From Cepaea nemoralis (lineage: Eukaryota > Mollusca > Gastropoda > Stylommatophora > Helicidae): 64,000 nucleotides of DNA. The notes below the pieces were generated by a model that saw only the letters and a list, made by a program, of their open reading frames with translations, made no database searches and had not been told where the DNA came from. Of the stretch, positions 41,503 through 51,547 are shown piece by piece; the stretch's first letter is position 1, and each line of letters opens with the position of its first letter. The position numbers were made by a program, and so were the translations under genes. Location: NCBI GenBank assembly GCA_014155875.1, contig JACEFZ010014551.1, positions 569,501 to 633,500 on the forward strand. The letters run 5' to 3'.

Positions 41503-43996
41503 TGTCACGAATTGGCAGCCTTTACTTCCCAGAACAATTTTCGGTTCACCATGTAGAGAAGTTACAGAAGAACAAATGCAATTCTCTATAATAAAGGAGG
41601 AGAAATGGAAGACAGAACAATCAGGCCTGCACACATAGAGGCATAAAATGTTGTAGCAAAAGGAACCCATTCAACTGTGAAGTGTCAGAACAGATGGCTG
41701 CTGGCTACTAAAACAGGATGGTGGGAATTACAATAAAAATCAATTCCCACAGACCATCAGACTAGGGTTGTAAAACCAGGGAGTCCAGCTTAAAGGTGTT
41801 ACAGGTCAAACTGACAATTACCCCCACTGTAGGGCAGACTGTGAAACTGATCTGGGGCTGGCAACTCAAAACCATCCAGGTGTGACACTATGGTGAGGGT
41901 TAGTGGTTCAGAATAGATTTATGACTGCCAGGGGGAGATAAGTCAGTCTGCATGAGAAAAGAGGTGTGAACTGGCCCCACACTTGAATAGAATTAATTAC
42001 CTTAGGAGGTCAGCATGTTTCTGTCATACCAGACAGAAAGGTGCCAAGGAGATAATAGGGTCTGCTGGACTCAGCTTAAATAAGGGTCCCTAGCTCTGGT
42101 CATGTTAGAAACGAAAAAATCTCTGAACAGGTAGGAACTATCTCAATGTTCTGTGGTCATATGTATGATTCTTATTATGTTAGATTTCACTACAAAAGTT
42201 ATTTCTTAGTTACTGACTTTCAGTCTATATCTGATCTAGGTTATTGCAAGAACTATCATTGTCGTAGGGTACTGGAGTGTGAATTATTCCTTCTTCAGTT
42301 CTGTGTTCAATATCATTGTGCTGTAAGTGCTACTCTTCTGAGAAGTAGAAACTTATGGAAGGCAGGTCTTGTCTAGATATACTTGAGGTGTCGTAGCAGA
42401 TGCTTGCAATCTCTTTCTAAACTAGACTAGTCTCTTTTTGGTGTGTGCATTTGTTGTAAAGGATATAGTCAACTGACTATTATTTAATTCTTACAACAGC
42501 AGTAACTAAGTGGTGATTCAACCGGGCAGCTCAGCAAATATAGCTGGTCTGTGTGGTAACTTCAATTAGACTTGATGTATATCTCATTTTGTAGCTATAC
42601 AATATTAGTACTCATTAATAATGCCTGATGCTATTATGTTGAGTATCATTAGATGTCCATCTTGAAGTAATATAATGTTTACGGATATGTTGGATGTATG
42701 TATGTGTAATTTCATAAACTAACTAGTGCATTATGCTATGATGTTAAAGTATCATAATATGTCTAGTTTAATCAATATGTGTATGTGTATTGGATGTTTG
42801 ATATATTGATTTGTCATATGCAAACCTACCAATATGAAGTGTTATGCTATTGTCTGCGCATTGGCACATTGGCCAATGACTGTGTTGGAAGCAGAGGTGT
42901 AATGGTACAGACATTACCCACAATTGGTATAGGGAATATGGTGCTAAACTTTCTCAGTGTATTGTGGGCGTGCGTCCACGGTAATGCATGCAAACCTGGC
43001 ACAGTTACTGGTCACGGCTTGCAAGCCCGGATGATCAGGCATTGTTATGATACCCTTACCGACCCTGTCAGCTGCTAACCCAACTTTGGACGGAGCGGCT
43101 GTATGACACACAATTTCTGTATTAGCGACATGGACATGGGGCGGCAGAAATGTAATAATTACAGGCGTGTGAGACAATTGAAAAGCCCGTCCCAGACTAA
43201 CGACAGTAGGGAGAAGGAGGACTGGAGAACGCAGTAGAGCTGGAAGATAAACTTGGCCAGACTGGTCATTGTATATGTTTGTGTTATGATATGTTTTAAT
43301 TAGGATTGCGCTGATGTAGAACTAGATATAACACATTCTTCACTTTCCTTCAAGCTCTCACAAGGAGCACCTATGTTGTAGATCTCAAGGACGAGTGAAG
43401 ACTAGGAGTGTCAGGACTGACAGGATCGTCAGAATACCGGCAAGCTGTTTCTTTTTTGAGTCTACTGGAGAGTGGGGATCTGGACCACAGTTCCAGATAG
43501 ATGAAGTAACAAGTAAAGTTACGTAATGTTTCTCATCACAATATGTTATATGATTTCATCATCCTCATATTAAAAACCATCAGATGTCTATGATTAGTAA
43601 ATAAATGTTGTAATATTGTAACTCATAGTTCTCTCGTTATATTTTAATTCCAATTGTGCATACGTGTTGTTGTGTACATTGGTGGGGGTTCACTTAGACA
43701 CCAAGGAAGGGAGCAGTCAGGGAGAAAAACCTGTACTGAGATAGTCGTCTATACTAATATATTTAGACTTAAACATCTATCTTAGCTAACCTTCTCTTTC
43801 CCATCCCTTGGCGAATATTCAGCACAGTTCATTTCATTTTGTAACGAGCCACTTGGAGCTGTTCGTTGGATATTCATGGGCTTAATCTGTACTTCAGCCA
43901 TATAGATTTTGTCCCTAGTCAGTTTCTGACTATTTAGGGTTGCTCGCCAGTGAATAATATTTTCATCTAGCCGGTGGGGCACCCCGACTTATGACA
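41503..43996 (+). repeat. 5' LTR of LTR-2
   Basis: 2494 bp, TGTCACGAATT...CTTATGACA. Small frames shared with the 3' LTR (for example 42146-42376) reflect sequence identity of the LTRs rather than genes. Confidence 0.93.
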
Positions 43997-43999
43997 GAT

Positions 44000-44017
44000 T
44001 GGGGCTCCGTCCGGGAT
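44000..44017 (+). promoter_or_regulatory. primer binding site, tRNA-Pro type
   Basis: TGGGGCTCCGTCCGGGAT lies three bases after the 5' LTR. It is close to the tRNA-Pro primer site of many retroelements. Confidence 0.75.
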
Positions 44018-44620
44018 CCTGAACCACGATTCTAGTAATCATAGTGAGTCTACTAGACCCTAGACATACGATTTTAAAAGTTAACTCTTGTAATCTTCAG
44101 TCATCAAAATAGACTATCATCAGATGTAGCTAATTTTAGTTGAGGAAGTTACAGAGTATAGATATAACTTTTCAAAAGTGTATAACAGATAAGAACTTAT
44201 GAGAAACTACCTCATCTATCATTTATTGATAAGTATTTTAATTCTTATAATTTAGTGTATCATTCATCATTTAATGATAACTGATCACTTTAATCATATT
44301 TACATTGATGTGTTTGATGATTTAACTGCTTGATTGATTTGCCATTTTATGCTTACTTATGCCTTTTTCATTATGACATGTATGCAGTGCATTTTAATAT
44401 TTATTTAGGTAAATATTACTATTGATTACTGTGTAGTATATCTCTCACACTTACTTCACTGCGGTCGCCAGAAACTACTTGAATATTACTTTCAGTTGTC
44501 TTTCACTGCTGAGGGTTAACTCTACACATTGGTTTAGGATTCTGCTGTCATTGGTTCACTCTTGTCTTTCTAGCTTAGCTCTGAATTTGATAGATACATA
44601 GGAGCTTACCATTAGCAAAT
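44018..44620 (+). other. leader of LTR-2
   Basis: AT-rich untranslated region between the primer site and the first ATG; no motif. Confidence 0.6.
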
Positions 44621-45490
44621 ATGGACTCACCTTCCCAGGATCTAGATTATCTGAAGGCGCGCACAGATTACTTAGAGTCCACGAGAAGGTTAGGCATAAT
44701 AGAGGGCTTAACAGGAGAACAATTAGAAATATACATCAGAGACGAGATGAAAGAGTGGGACATGGCGGAGGAACAGATGAATAAAACAATTGATGAGTTA
44801 TTTGAAGCAAAAGAGCGTAGCAAAACTGAAGAAGCAGAGATTAATAAACAGCATATGGAAGTAGTCAATGCAGAGAAGCTAACCTTTCTAGCGGAACATA
44901 AGGTAGGAGATATGGATGCTCACCCAACCAGGAAGGAAGGGACATCTTTGCCAACCACCGCGGAATCAGAGTTAGTGGACCGGGAACTACAGGTTCTCAT
45001 TCGACCCTGTCCTAAACGGAAAAGAGGGAAGAAAAAACGTGCCAAAGGCACTTCAAACAGTCACAAACGTGATAACTGTTTGCACCACGGCAATAGTCGG
45101 TTAACTGTTCCAGTACAGGACCTTCAGGAAAACCACTTGACTTCTATGAGAAATGAATCTCGAGAGAAAGAGGAACTGAAGACAACCTTTAATGAGGTCG
45201 CAGGCGGAGGCCTAGCCGATTCTCACATTCCCTTCTGTTCACAGAATCACGAAGTGGAATTACATCTGACTGAAATAGGGAGGATGGAAGTAACTGAATC
45301 CCAGGTGAATTTCATTACTGCAACGCGGGAAGAATCACTAATTATCAGTTCAGATAATTTGCCTACTAACAGTTACCCAGAGGACAACTGTTCGTACCAC
45401 AAGATATGTGGTTTAACTGGTCCGCCAGTACAAGACTCCCAGGAATCTCATTTTACTTCAACGAGAGGTGAAACTCAAGAAGGAAGATGA
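44621..45490 (+). CDS. LTR-2 ORF, first segment (unrecognised protein)
   Basis: 289 codons from the ATG at 44621. Residues 1-110 are acidic and helix-prone (MDSPSQDLDYLKARTDYLES, KERSKTEEAEINKQ), then comes a lysine-rich basic patch (CPKRKRGKKKRAKG, about 128-141). From about residue 150 a low-complexity module appears that recurs in the next segment. The coiled-coil start and basic patch would suit a Gag, but there is no zinc knuckle or capsid motif that I recognise. The frame ends at 45488-45490, 74 bases after the next frame opens (45417). Confidence 0.7.
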   Translation: MDSPSQDLDYLKARTDYLESTRRLGIIEGLTGEQLEIYIRDEMKEWDMAEEQMNKTIDELFEAKERSKTEEAEINKQHMEVVNAEKLTFLAEHKVGDMDAHPTRKEGTSLPTTAESELVDRELQVLIRPCPKRKRGKKKRAKGTSNSHKRDNCLHHGNSRLTVPVQDLQENHLTSMRNESREKEELKTTFNEVAGGGLADSHIPFCSQNHEVELHLTEIGRMEVTESQVNFITATREESLIISSDNLPTNSYPEDNCSYHKICGLTGPPVQDSQESHFTSTRGETQEGR

Positions 45491-46760
45491 CCTGAGGACA
45501 TCTTTTAAGGAGGTCGGAGATCGAAGAGGTAACCGACCTTATTATTCCCTTCAGCTCAGGACGAGGAATGAAGTGGGATTAAATTTGACTGACAGAGGGA
45601 TGAAGGAAGACCCGGAACCCCTTGTGATCTTTGAGGCTGCAGCTCAGGACAAGACACTAGATCTCAGTTCAAATAATTTACCTATTGTGATGGATTGCTT
45701 GGACAGCCCACCGCAGGATTTACCTCAACTGGACTTAGCCCATGAAAGCAGGACCAGAGAGGAACATCCAGACCAGGAAACATTTCCAGTTGTTATCTCA
45801 CAGTATACCAGTTCGGAGACTCAGGAAACACAGGGAATTGTCATGAGCCAGAATATGGACTCTGATATTGTGCAGACAACATTGTCTGTAGTTGCTAAAG
45901 AAGAAAATTCTTTGCACAAGATGGAGGAAGAAACGCCTATCATCTCATTAGCTGAAGTTATCAGGGAATTCCAGCAACAGGGACCTGAAGTAACAGAAGT
46001 CAAGAGTGGTTTGGAATCAACACTCTTAGGACTCAATCTACCCTTCAGTCAGGTCGATTTGATAGGAGTAGATCAGCTATTTGTGGATACTTTATTCAAA
46101 AGTAACATCCACTTTATCGCCCTTGAAGTAACTATGTTATTTCTCAAGGCAGGACAACTTGGCACACTAAATTTCCAATTTCTAGCACGGTTTTCACACG
46201 AAACTCTAATGCAGAGAAACTCAGCCCAGTTAACTGATTATCAGGGGAAGAAACCGCGACACCGAGGAGGGAAGATTGTTACGCCCGACTTTGAAGGAGG
46301 AAAGCGCCAGTTGAATTTATATCATGGGACCATGATGTGTAACATTATTCCTTTCAAAAGGAAGCTATTGATGGATCTGTTAAGGATCTATAAAGGATGG
46401 AGGAATATCACGGAGACAAGCTTTGCTGTGGCCAGCTTATGCAAGACCTCACTACGGGTACATCCTCGGCTGAAAGGAGTAAATCACGTGAGTGAATGGT
46501 GTAAAACAATTGCTGCCCAGAGGCGTAGAAGAATCCCGTTGATTGTGATCTTTCCCAGAGGGGTAAAATTACAACCTCCTGACAATTACCGGATTTTACC
46601 AAGCTATTGCATGGAATCCCGGCCGAAAACCAGGTACAAGGATCTATCCAGAGTATCTTTGGGTTATGGAAATGGGACGTCTTTATGCAGATGCAGGACA
46701 ACCCACTGCCACAAGGAATATTGGAAACCTTTAGGCAGATACAGAACGGAGAGTGCTTAG
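45417..46760 (+). CDS. LTR-2 ORF, second segment (unrecognised protein, +1 frame)
   Basis: Open from 45417 with no early ATG (first at 45600), so it is most simply the continuation of the first ORF after a one-base insertion near 45480-45490. The evidence is a repeat: the stretch from 45140 matches the stretch from 45455 (EELKTTFNEV versus DDLRTSFKEV; ISSDNLPT versus LSSNNLPI), and the second copy is one base longer. The second half (about 45940-46600) has a well-ordered look (LAEVIREFQQQGPEVTEV, LFVDTLFKSNIHFIALEV) and ends in a cysteine/histidine-rich tail. No known domain recognised. Confidence 0.65.
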   Translation: MVRQYKTPRNLILLQREVKLKKEDDLRTSFKEVGDRRGNRPYYSLQLRTRNEVGLNLTDRGMKEDPEPLVIFEAAAQDKTLDLSSNNLPIVMDCLDSPPQDLPQLDLAHESRTREEHPDQETFPVVISQYTSSETQETQGIVMSQNMDSDIVQTTLSVVAKEENSLHKMEEETPIISLAEVIREFQQQGPEVTEVKSGLESTLLGLNLPFSQVDLIGVDQLFVDTLFKSNIHFIALEVTMLFLKAGQLGTLNFQFLARFSHETLMQRNSAQLTDYQGKKPRHRGGKIVTPDFEGGKRQLNLYHGTMMCNIIPFKRKLLMDLLRIYKGWRNITETSFAVASLCKTSLRVHPRLKGVNHVSEWCKTIAAQRRRRIPLIVIFPRGVKLQPPDNYRILPSYCMESRPKTRYKDLSRVSLGYGNGTSLCRCRTTHCHKEYWKPLGRYRTESA

Positions 46761-46812
46761 GCATTATTCTGGGATGTACGGCGTGCTTTGACAAAAGATT
46801 TCTGGCAGAAAC

Positions 46813-46832
46813 TTTTTTTTAGGGGGAAGCTC
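46813..46832 (+). promoter_or_regulatory. polypurine tract of LTR-2
   Basis: A T run followed by AGGGGGAAGCTC immediately before the 3' LTR, the expected plus-strand primer position. Confidence 0.6.
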
Positions 46833-49299
46833 TGTCACGAATTGGCAGCCTTTACTTCCCAGAACAATTTTCGGTTCACCATGTAGAGAAGTTACAGAAG
46901 AACAAATGCAATTCTCTATAATAAAGGAGGAGAAATGGAAGACAGAACAATCAGGCCTGCACACATAGAGGCATAAAATGTTGTAGCAAAAGGAACCCAT
47001 TCAACTGTGAAGTGTCAGAACAGATGGCTGCTGGCTACTAAAACAGGATGGTGGGAATTGCAATAAACCCAGAATGAAATCACACAGACCATCAGACTAG
47101 GGTTGTAAAACCAGGCAGTCCAGCTTAAAGGTGTTACAGGTCAAACTGACAATTACCCCCACTGTAGGGCAGACTGTGAAACTGATCTGGGGCTGGCAAC
47201 TCAAAACCATCCAGGTGTGACACTATGGTGAGGGTTAGTGGTTCAGAATAGATTTATGACTGCCAGGGGGAGATAAGTCAGTCTGCATGAGAAAAGAGGT
47301 GTGAACTGGCCCCACACTTGAATAGAATTAATTACCTTAGGAGGTCAGCATGTTTCTGTCATACCAGACAGAAAGGTGCCAAGGAGATAATAGGGACTGC
47401 TGGACTCAGCTTAAATAAGGGTCCCTAGCTCTGGTCATGTTAGAAACGAAAAAACCTCTGAACAGGTAGGAACTATCTCAATGTTCTGTGGTCATATGTA
47501 TGATTCTTATTATGTTAGATTTCACTACAAAAGTTATTTCTTAGTTACTGACTTTCAGTCTATATCTGATCTAGGTTATTGCAAGAACTATCATTGTCGT
47601 AGGGTACTGGAGTGTGAATTATTCCTTCTTCAGTTCTGTGTTCAATATCATTGTGCTGTAAGTGCTACTCTTCTGAGAAGTAGAAACTTATGGAAGGCAG
47701 GTCTTGTCTAGATATACTTGAGGTGTCGTAGCAGATGTTTGCCATCTCTTTCTAAACTAGACTAGTCTCTTTTTGGTGTGTGCATTTGTTGTAAAGAATA
47801 TAGTCAACTGACTATTTCTTTAAACCGGACAGAGCAGCAAATATGGCTGGTCTGTGTGGTAACTTCAATTAGACTTGTTGTATATCTCATTTTGTAGCTA
47901 TACAATATTAGTACTCATTAATAATGCCTGATGCCCTTATGTTGAGTATCATTAGATGTCCATCTTGAAGTAATATAATGTTTACGGATATGTTGGATGT
48001 ATGTATGTGTAATTTCATAAACTAACTAGTGCATTATGCTATGATGTTAAAGTATCATAATATGTCTAGTTTAATCAATATGTTTATGTGTATTGGATGT
48101 TTGATATATTGATTTGTCATATGCAAACCTACCAATATGAAGTGTTATGCTATTGTCTGCGCATTGGCACATTGGCCAATGATTGTGTTGGAAGCAGAGG
48201 TGTAATGGTACAGACATTACCCACAATTGGTATAGAGAATATGGTGCTAAACTTTCTCAGTGTATTGTGGGCGTGCGTCCACGGTAATGCATGCAAACCT
48301 GGCACAGTTACTGGTCACGGCTTGCAAGCCCGGATGATCAGGCATTGTTATAATACCCTTACCGACCCTGTGAGCTGCTAACCCAACTTTGGACGGAGCG
48401 GCTGTATGACACAGAATTTCTGTATTAGCGACATGGACATGGGGCGGCAGAAATGTAATAATTACAGGCGTGTGAGACAATTGAAAAGCCCGTCCCAGAC
48501 TAACGACAGTAGGGAGAAGGAGGACTGGAGAACGCAGTAGAGCTGGAAGATAAACTTGGCCAGACTGGTCATTGTATATGTTTGTGTTATGATATGTTTT
48601 AATTAGGATTGCGCTGATGTAGAATTAGATATAACACATTCTCGACTTTCTTTCAAGCTCTCACAAGGAGCACCTATGTTGTAGATCTCAAGGACGAGTG
48701 AAGACTAGGAGTGTCAGGACTGACAGGATCGTCAGAATACCGGCAAGCTGTTTCTTTTTTGAGTCTACTGGAGAGTGGGGATCTGGACCACAGTTCCAGA
48801 TAGATGAAGTAACAAGTAAAGTTACGTAATGTTTCTCATCACAATATGTTATATGATTTCATCATCCTCATATTAAAAACCATCAGATGTCTATGATTAG
48901 TAAATAAATGTTGTAATATTGTAACTCATAGTTCTCTCGTTATATTTTAATTCCAATTGTGCATACGTGGTGTTGTGTACATTGGTGGGGGTTCACTTAG
49001 ACACCAAGGAAGGGAGCAGTCAGGGAGAAAAATCTGTACTGAGATAGTCGTCTATACTAATATATTTAGACTTAAACATCTATCTTAGCTAACCTTCTCT
49101 TTCCCATCCCTTGGCGAATATTCAGCACAGTTCATTTCATTTTGTAACGAGCCACTTGGAGCTGTTCGTTGGATATTCATGGGCTTAATCTGTACTTCAG
49201 CCATATAGATTTTGTCCCTAGTCAGTTTCTGACTATTTAGGGTTGCTCGCCAGTGAATAAGATTTTCATCTAGCCGGTGGGGCACCCCGACTTATGACA
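46833..49299 (+). repeat. 3' LTR of LTR-2
   Basis: 2467 bp, aligning end to end with 41503-43996 apart from small indels. Confidence 0.93.
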
Positions 49300-49478
49300 G
49301 CTGGAGGCATACTACGCAAAACATCTGCGATGGGCTCGAGCTGAGTAGTTGCAACTATTAGAACAACGAGAATTTACATAATTAACGTATTTCTGATGAC
49401 ATGTTTGATTGCCGAAAATGAAAGGCAGTTGCACAAAACACTGGATAAGTCCCGAATTCGATGGTGTTGATTTCTCCA
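49300..49478 (+). pseudogene. mariner-type transposase relic, right part
   Basis: Directly after the LTR-2 target duplication the frame reads YYAKHLRWARAE, matching the mariner YYxxLLxxLRxE block that follows TVNG in intact transposases. The relic soon fades into DNA preceding the 41-bp array. Confidence 0.6.
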
Positions 49479-50885
49479 CTCGCCCCGCACTCTCCTTCTT
49501 CCGTCGGTCCACGATTCCTCACTCACCCTGCACTCTCCGTCTTCCGTCGATCCACGATTCCTCACTCACTCTACTCTCCTTCTTCCGTCGGTCCACGATT
49601 CCTCGCTCACTCTACTCTCCTTCTTCCGTCGGTCCACATTTCCTTACTCACCCTGCACCCTCCTTCTTCCTTCGGTCCACGGTTCCTCGCTCACTCTACT
49701 CTCCTTCTTCCGTCGGTCTACGATTCCTCGCTCACTCTACTCTCCTTCTTCCGTCGGTCAACGGTTCCTCGCTCACTCTAGACTTCTTCTTCCGTCGGTC
49801 TACGGTTCCTCGCTCACTCTACTCTCGTTCTTCCGTCGGTCCATGAATCCTCGCTCAACCTGCACTGTCCTTCTTCCGTCGGTCTACGATTCCTCGCTCA
49901 CTCTACTCTCCTTCTTCCGTCGGTCAACGGTTCCTCGCTCACTCTACACTTCTTCTTCCGTCGGTCTACGGTTCCTCGCTCACTCTACTCTCGTTCTTCC
50001 GTCGGTCCACGAATCCTCGCTCAACCTGCACTCTCCTTCTTCCGCTGGTCCACGGTTCCTCGCTCACTCTACTCTTCTTCTTCCGTCGGTTCACGGTTCC
50101 TCGCTCACTCTACTCTTCTTCTTCCGTCGCTCCACGATTCCTCGCTCACTCTACTCTCTTTCTTCCGTCGGTTCACGGTTCCTCGCTCACTCTATACTTC
50201 TTCTTCCGTCGGTCTACGGTTCCTCGCTCAATCTACTCTCCTTCTTCCGTCGGTCCATGGTTCCTCGCCCACTCTACTCTCCTTCTTCCGTGGGTCCACG
50301 GTTCCTCGCTCACTCTACTCTCCTATTTCCGTCGGTCCATGATTCCTCACTCACCCTTGACTCTCCTTCTTCCGTCGGTCTACAGTTCATCGCTCACTCT
50401 ACTCTTCGTCTTCCGTCGTTCTACAGTTCCTCGCTCACTATACTCTCCTTCTTCCTTCGCTCCACGGTTCCTCGCTCACTATACTCTCCTTCTTCCGTCG
50501 CTCCACGGTTCCTCGCTCACTCTACTCTCCAACTTCCGTCGGTTCACAGTTCCTCGCTCACTCTACTCTCCTTCTTCTGTGGGTTCGCGGTTCCTCGCTC
50601 ACCCTGCACTATCCTTCTTCCGCCGGTCCACGGTTCCTCGCTCACTCTTCTCTCCTTCTTCCGCCGGTCCACGGTTCCTCGCTCATTCTACACTCCTTCT
50701 TCCGTCGGTCCACTGTTCCTCGCTCACTCTACTCTCCTTTTTTCCGCCGGTCCACGGTTCCTCGCTCACTCTACTCTCCTTCTTCCGCCGGTCCACGGTT
50801 CCTCGCTCATTCTACACTCCCTTTTCCGTCAGTCTACGGTTCCTCGCTCACCCTGAACTCTCCTTATACCGTTGGTTCACGGGTT
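49479..50885. repeat. 41-bp tandem array, about 34 copies
   Basis: Units around CCTTCTTCCGTCGGTCCACG plus GTTCCTCGCTCACTCTACTCT, spaced 41 bp. All three plus frames stay open because the pyrimidine-rich unit has few stops, and three units make a 41-residue period. The resulting ORFs are artefacts. Edge units (49480-49560) are more divergent. Confidence 0.95.
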
Positions 50886-51547
50886 CCTCATGTTCGTGCT
50901 ATACGTGCTTCAGCTCTCATAGTTTGTTGGTATTATTGTAGCGACGCAGTCAGGTCATGACTTCACTGAGACTAGCATCCCCTTTTTTTTACTACGAGGC
51001 TATCTACCATGTATCAATCAGCATCAATCTTTGATAGACTCGCGTGGTGTCAGCTGGTTCTTTTGAGGCCATTAACGTATCTCAATTTTCACAAATATCT
51101 ACAAACATAAATCTACACTGATGTTAGCATTAAACCTAGGTAAGTCGTGCGCAGTAAAGCTGCAACGATTGGAAAGGATACACACTATTCACCAACATTC
51201 CTTACACATACCAACATTCCCAACACACACCAACATTCCCAACACACACCAACATTCCCAACACACAACAAAATTCCCAACACACACCAACATGAATGGG
51301 TATTAATATAAGCAGCAGCTGTTTGTAAGACTTGCGCAGTACCACCTGGAACAGTTGGAATATATCGTCAGCAGTAGAAAGACACCCGGAGCCATGACCC
51401 AGGCGGGTCCTTTCCCTGAGAGAGTCAAGAAGGTGAAGGGCAGAAACATTCCGGACAGAAGTACTTCTGACGATCATATTATCGTGCCGAGATTTTAATG
51501 ACTTCCCTCATATTTCAGGTTATGGTCTCTTTTTGAACATTATAAGG
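50886..51547. other. flank with short repeats
   Basis: Contains a 17-bp tandem repeat ACACCAACATTCCCAAC (about 51190-51290) flanked by two related phrases (AAGTCGTGCGCAGTAAAGCT at 51142 and AGACTTGCGCAGTACCACCT at 51329) that recur in diverged form at 56395-56680. No gene seen. Confidence 0.6.

Larger units (their letters stand above)
41503..49299 (+). mobile_element. LTR element with 2.5-kb LTRs and unrecognised coding region (LTR-2)
   Basis: LTRs 41503-43996 and 46833-49299 start TGTCA and end TGACA. The target duplication is GCTGG (41498-41502 and 49300-49304). A primer site and a purine tract are in the expected places. The 2.8-kb interior holds only the 44621-46760 coding region, without RT, integrase or protease motifs. 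It is therefore non-autonomous or of an unfamiliar type. The two LTRs are highly similar, with a block difference near 42480-42535 versus 47810-47845. Confidence 0.92.

Noticed and set aside
45417..45490. Programmed +1 frameshift in LTR-2
   Set aside because: The 105-residue internal repeat shows that the second copy simply carries one extra base.
42146..49285. Pairs of identical small ORFs (for example 42146-42376 and 47481-47711)
   Set aside because: They lie in the two LTRs of LTR-2, so the duplication reflects LTR identity and not a gene family.
41503..49299. Endogenous retrovirus with envelope
   Set aside because: A tRNA-Pro-type primer site hinted at it, but there is no RT, integrase, envelope or membrane-spanning segment.
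49409..50941. Ser/Leu/Arg-rich ORFs up to 337 codons
   Set aside because: Readings of the 41-bp pyrimidine-rich array in all three plus frames.
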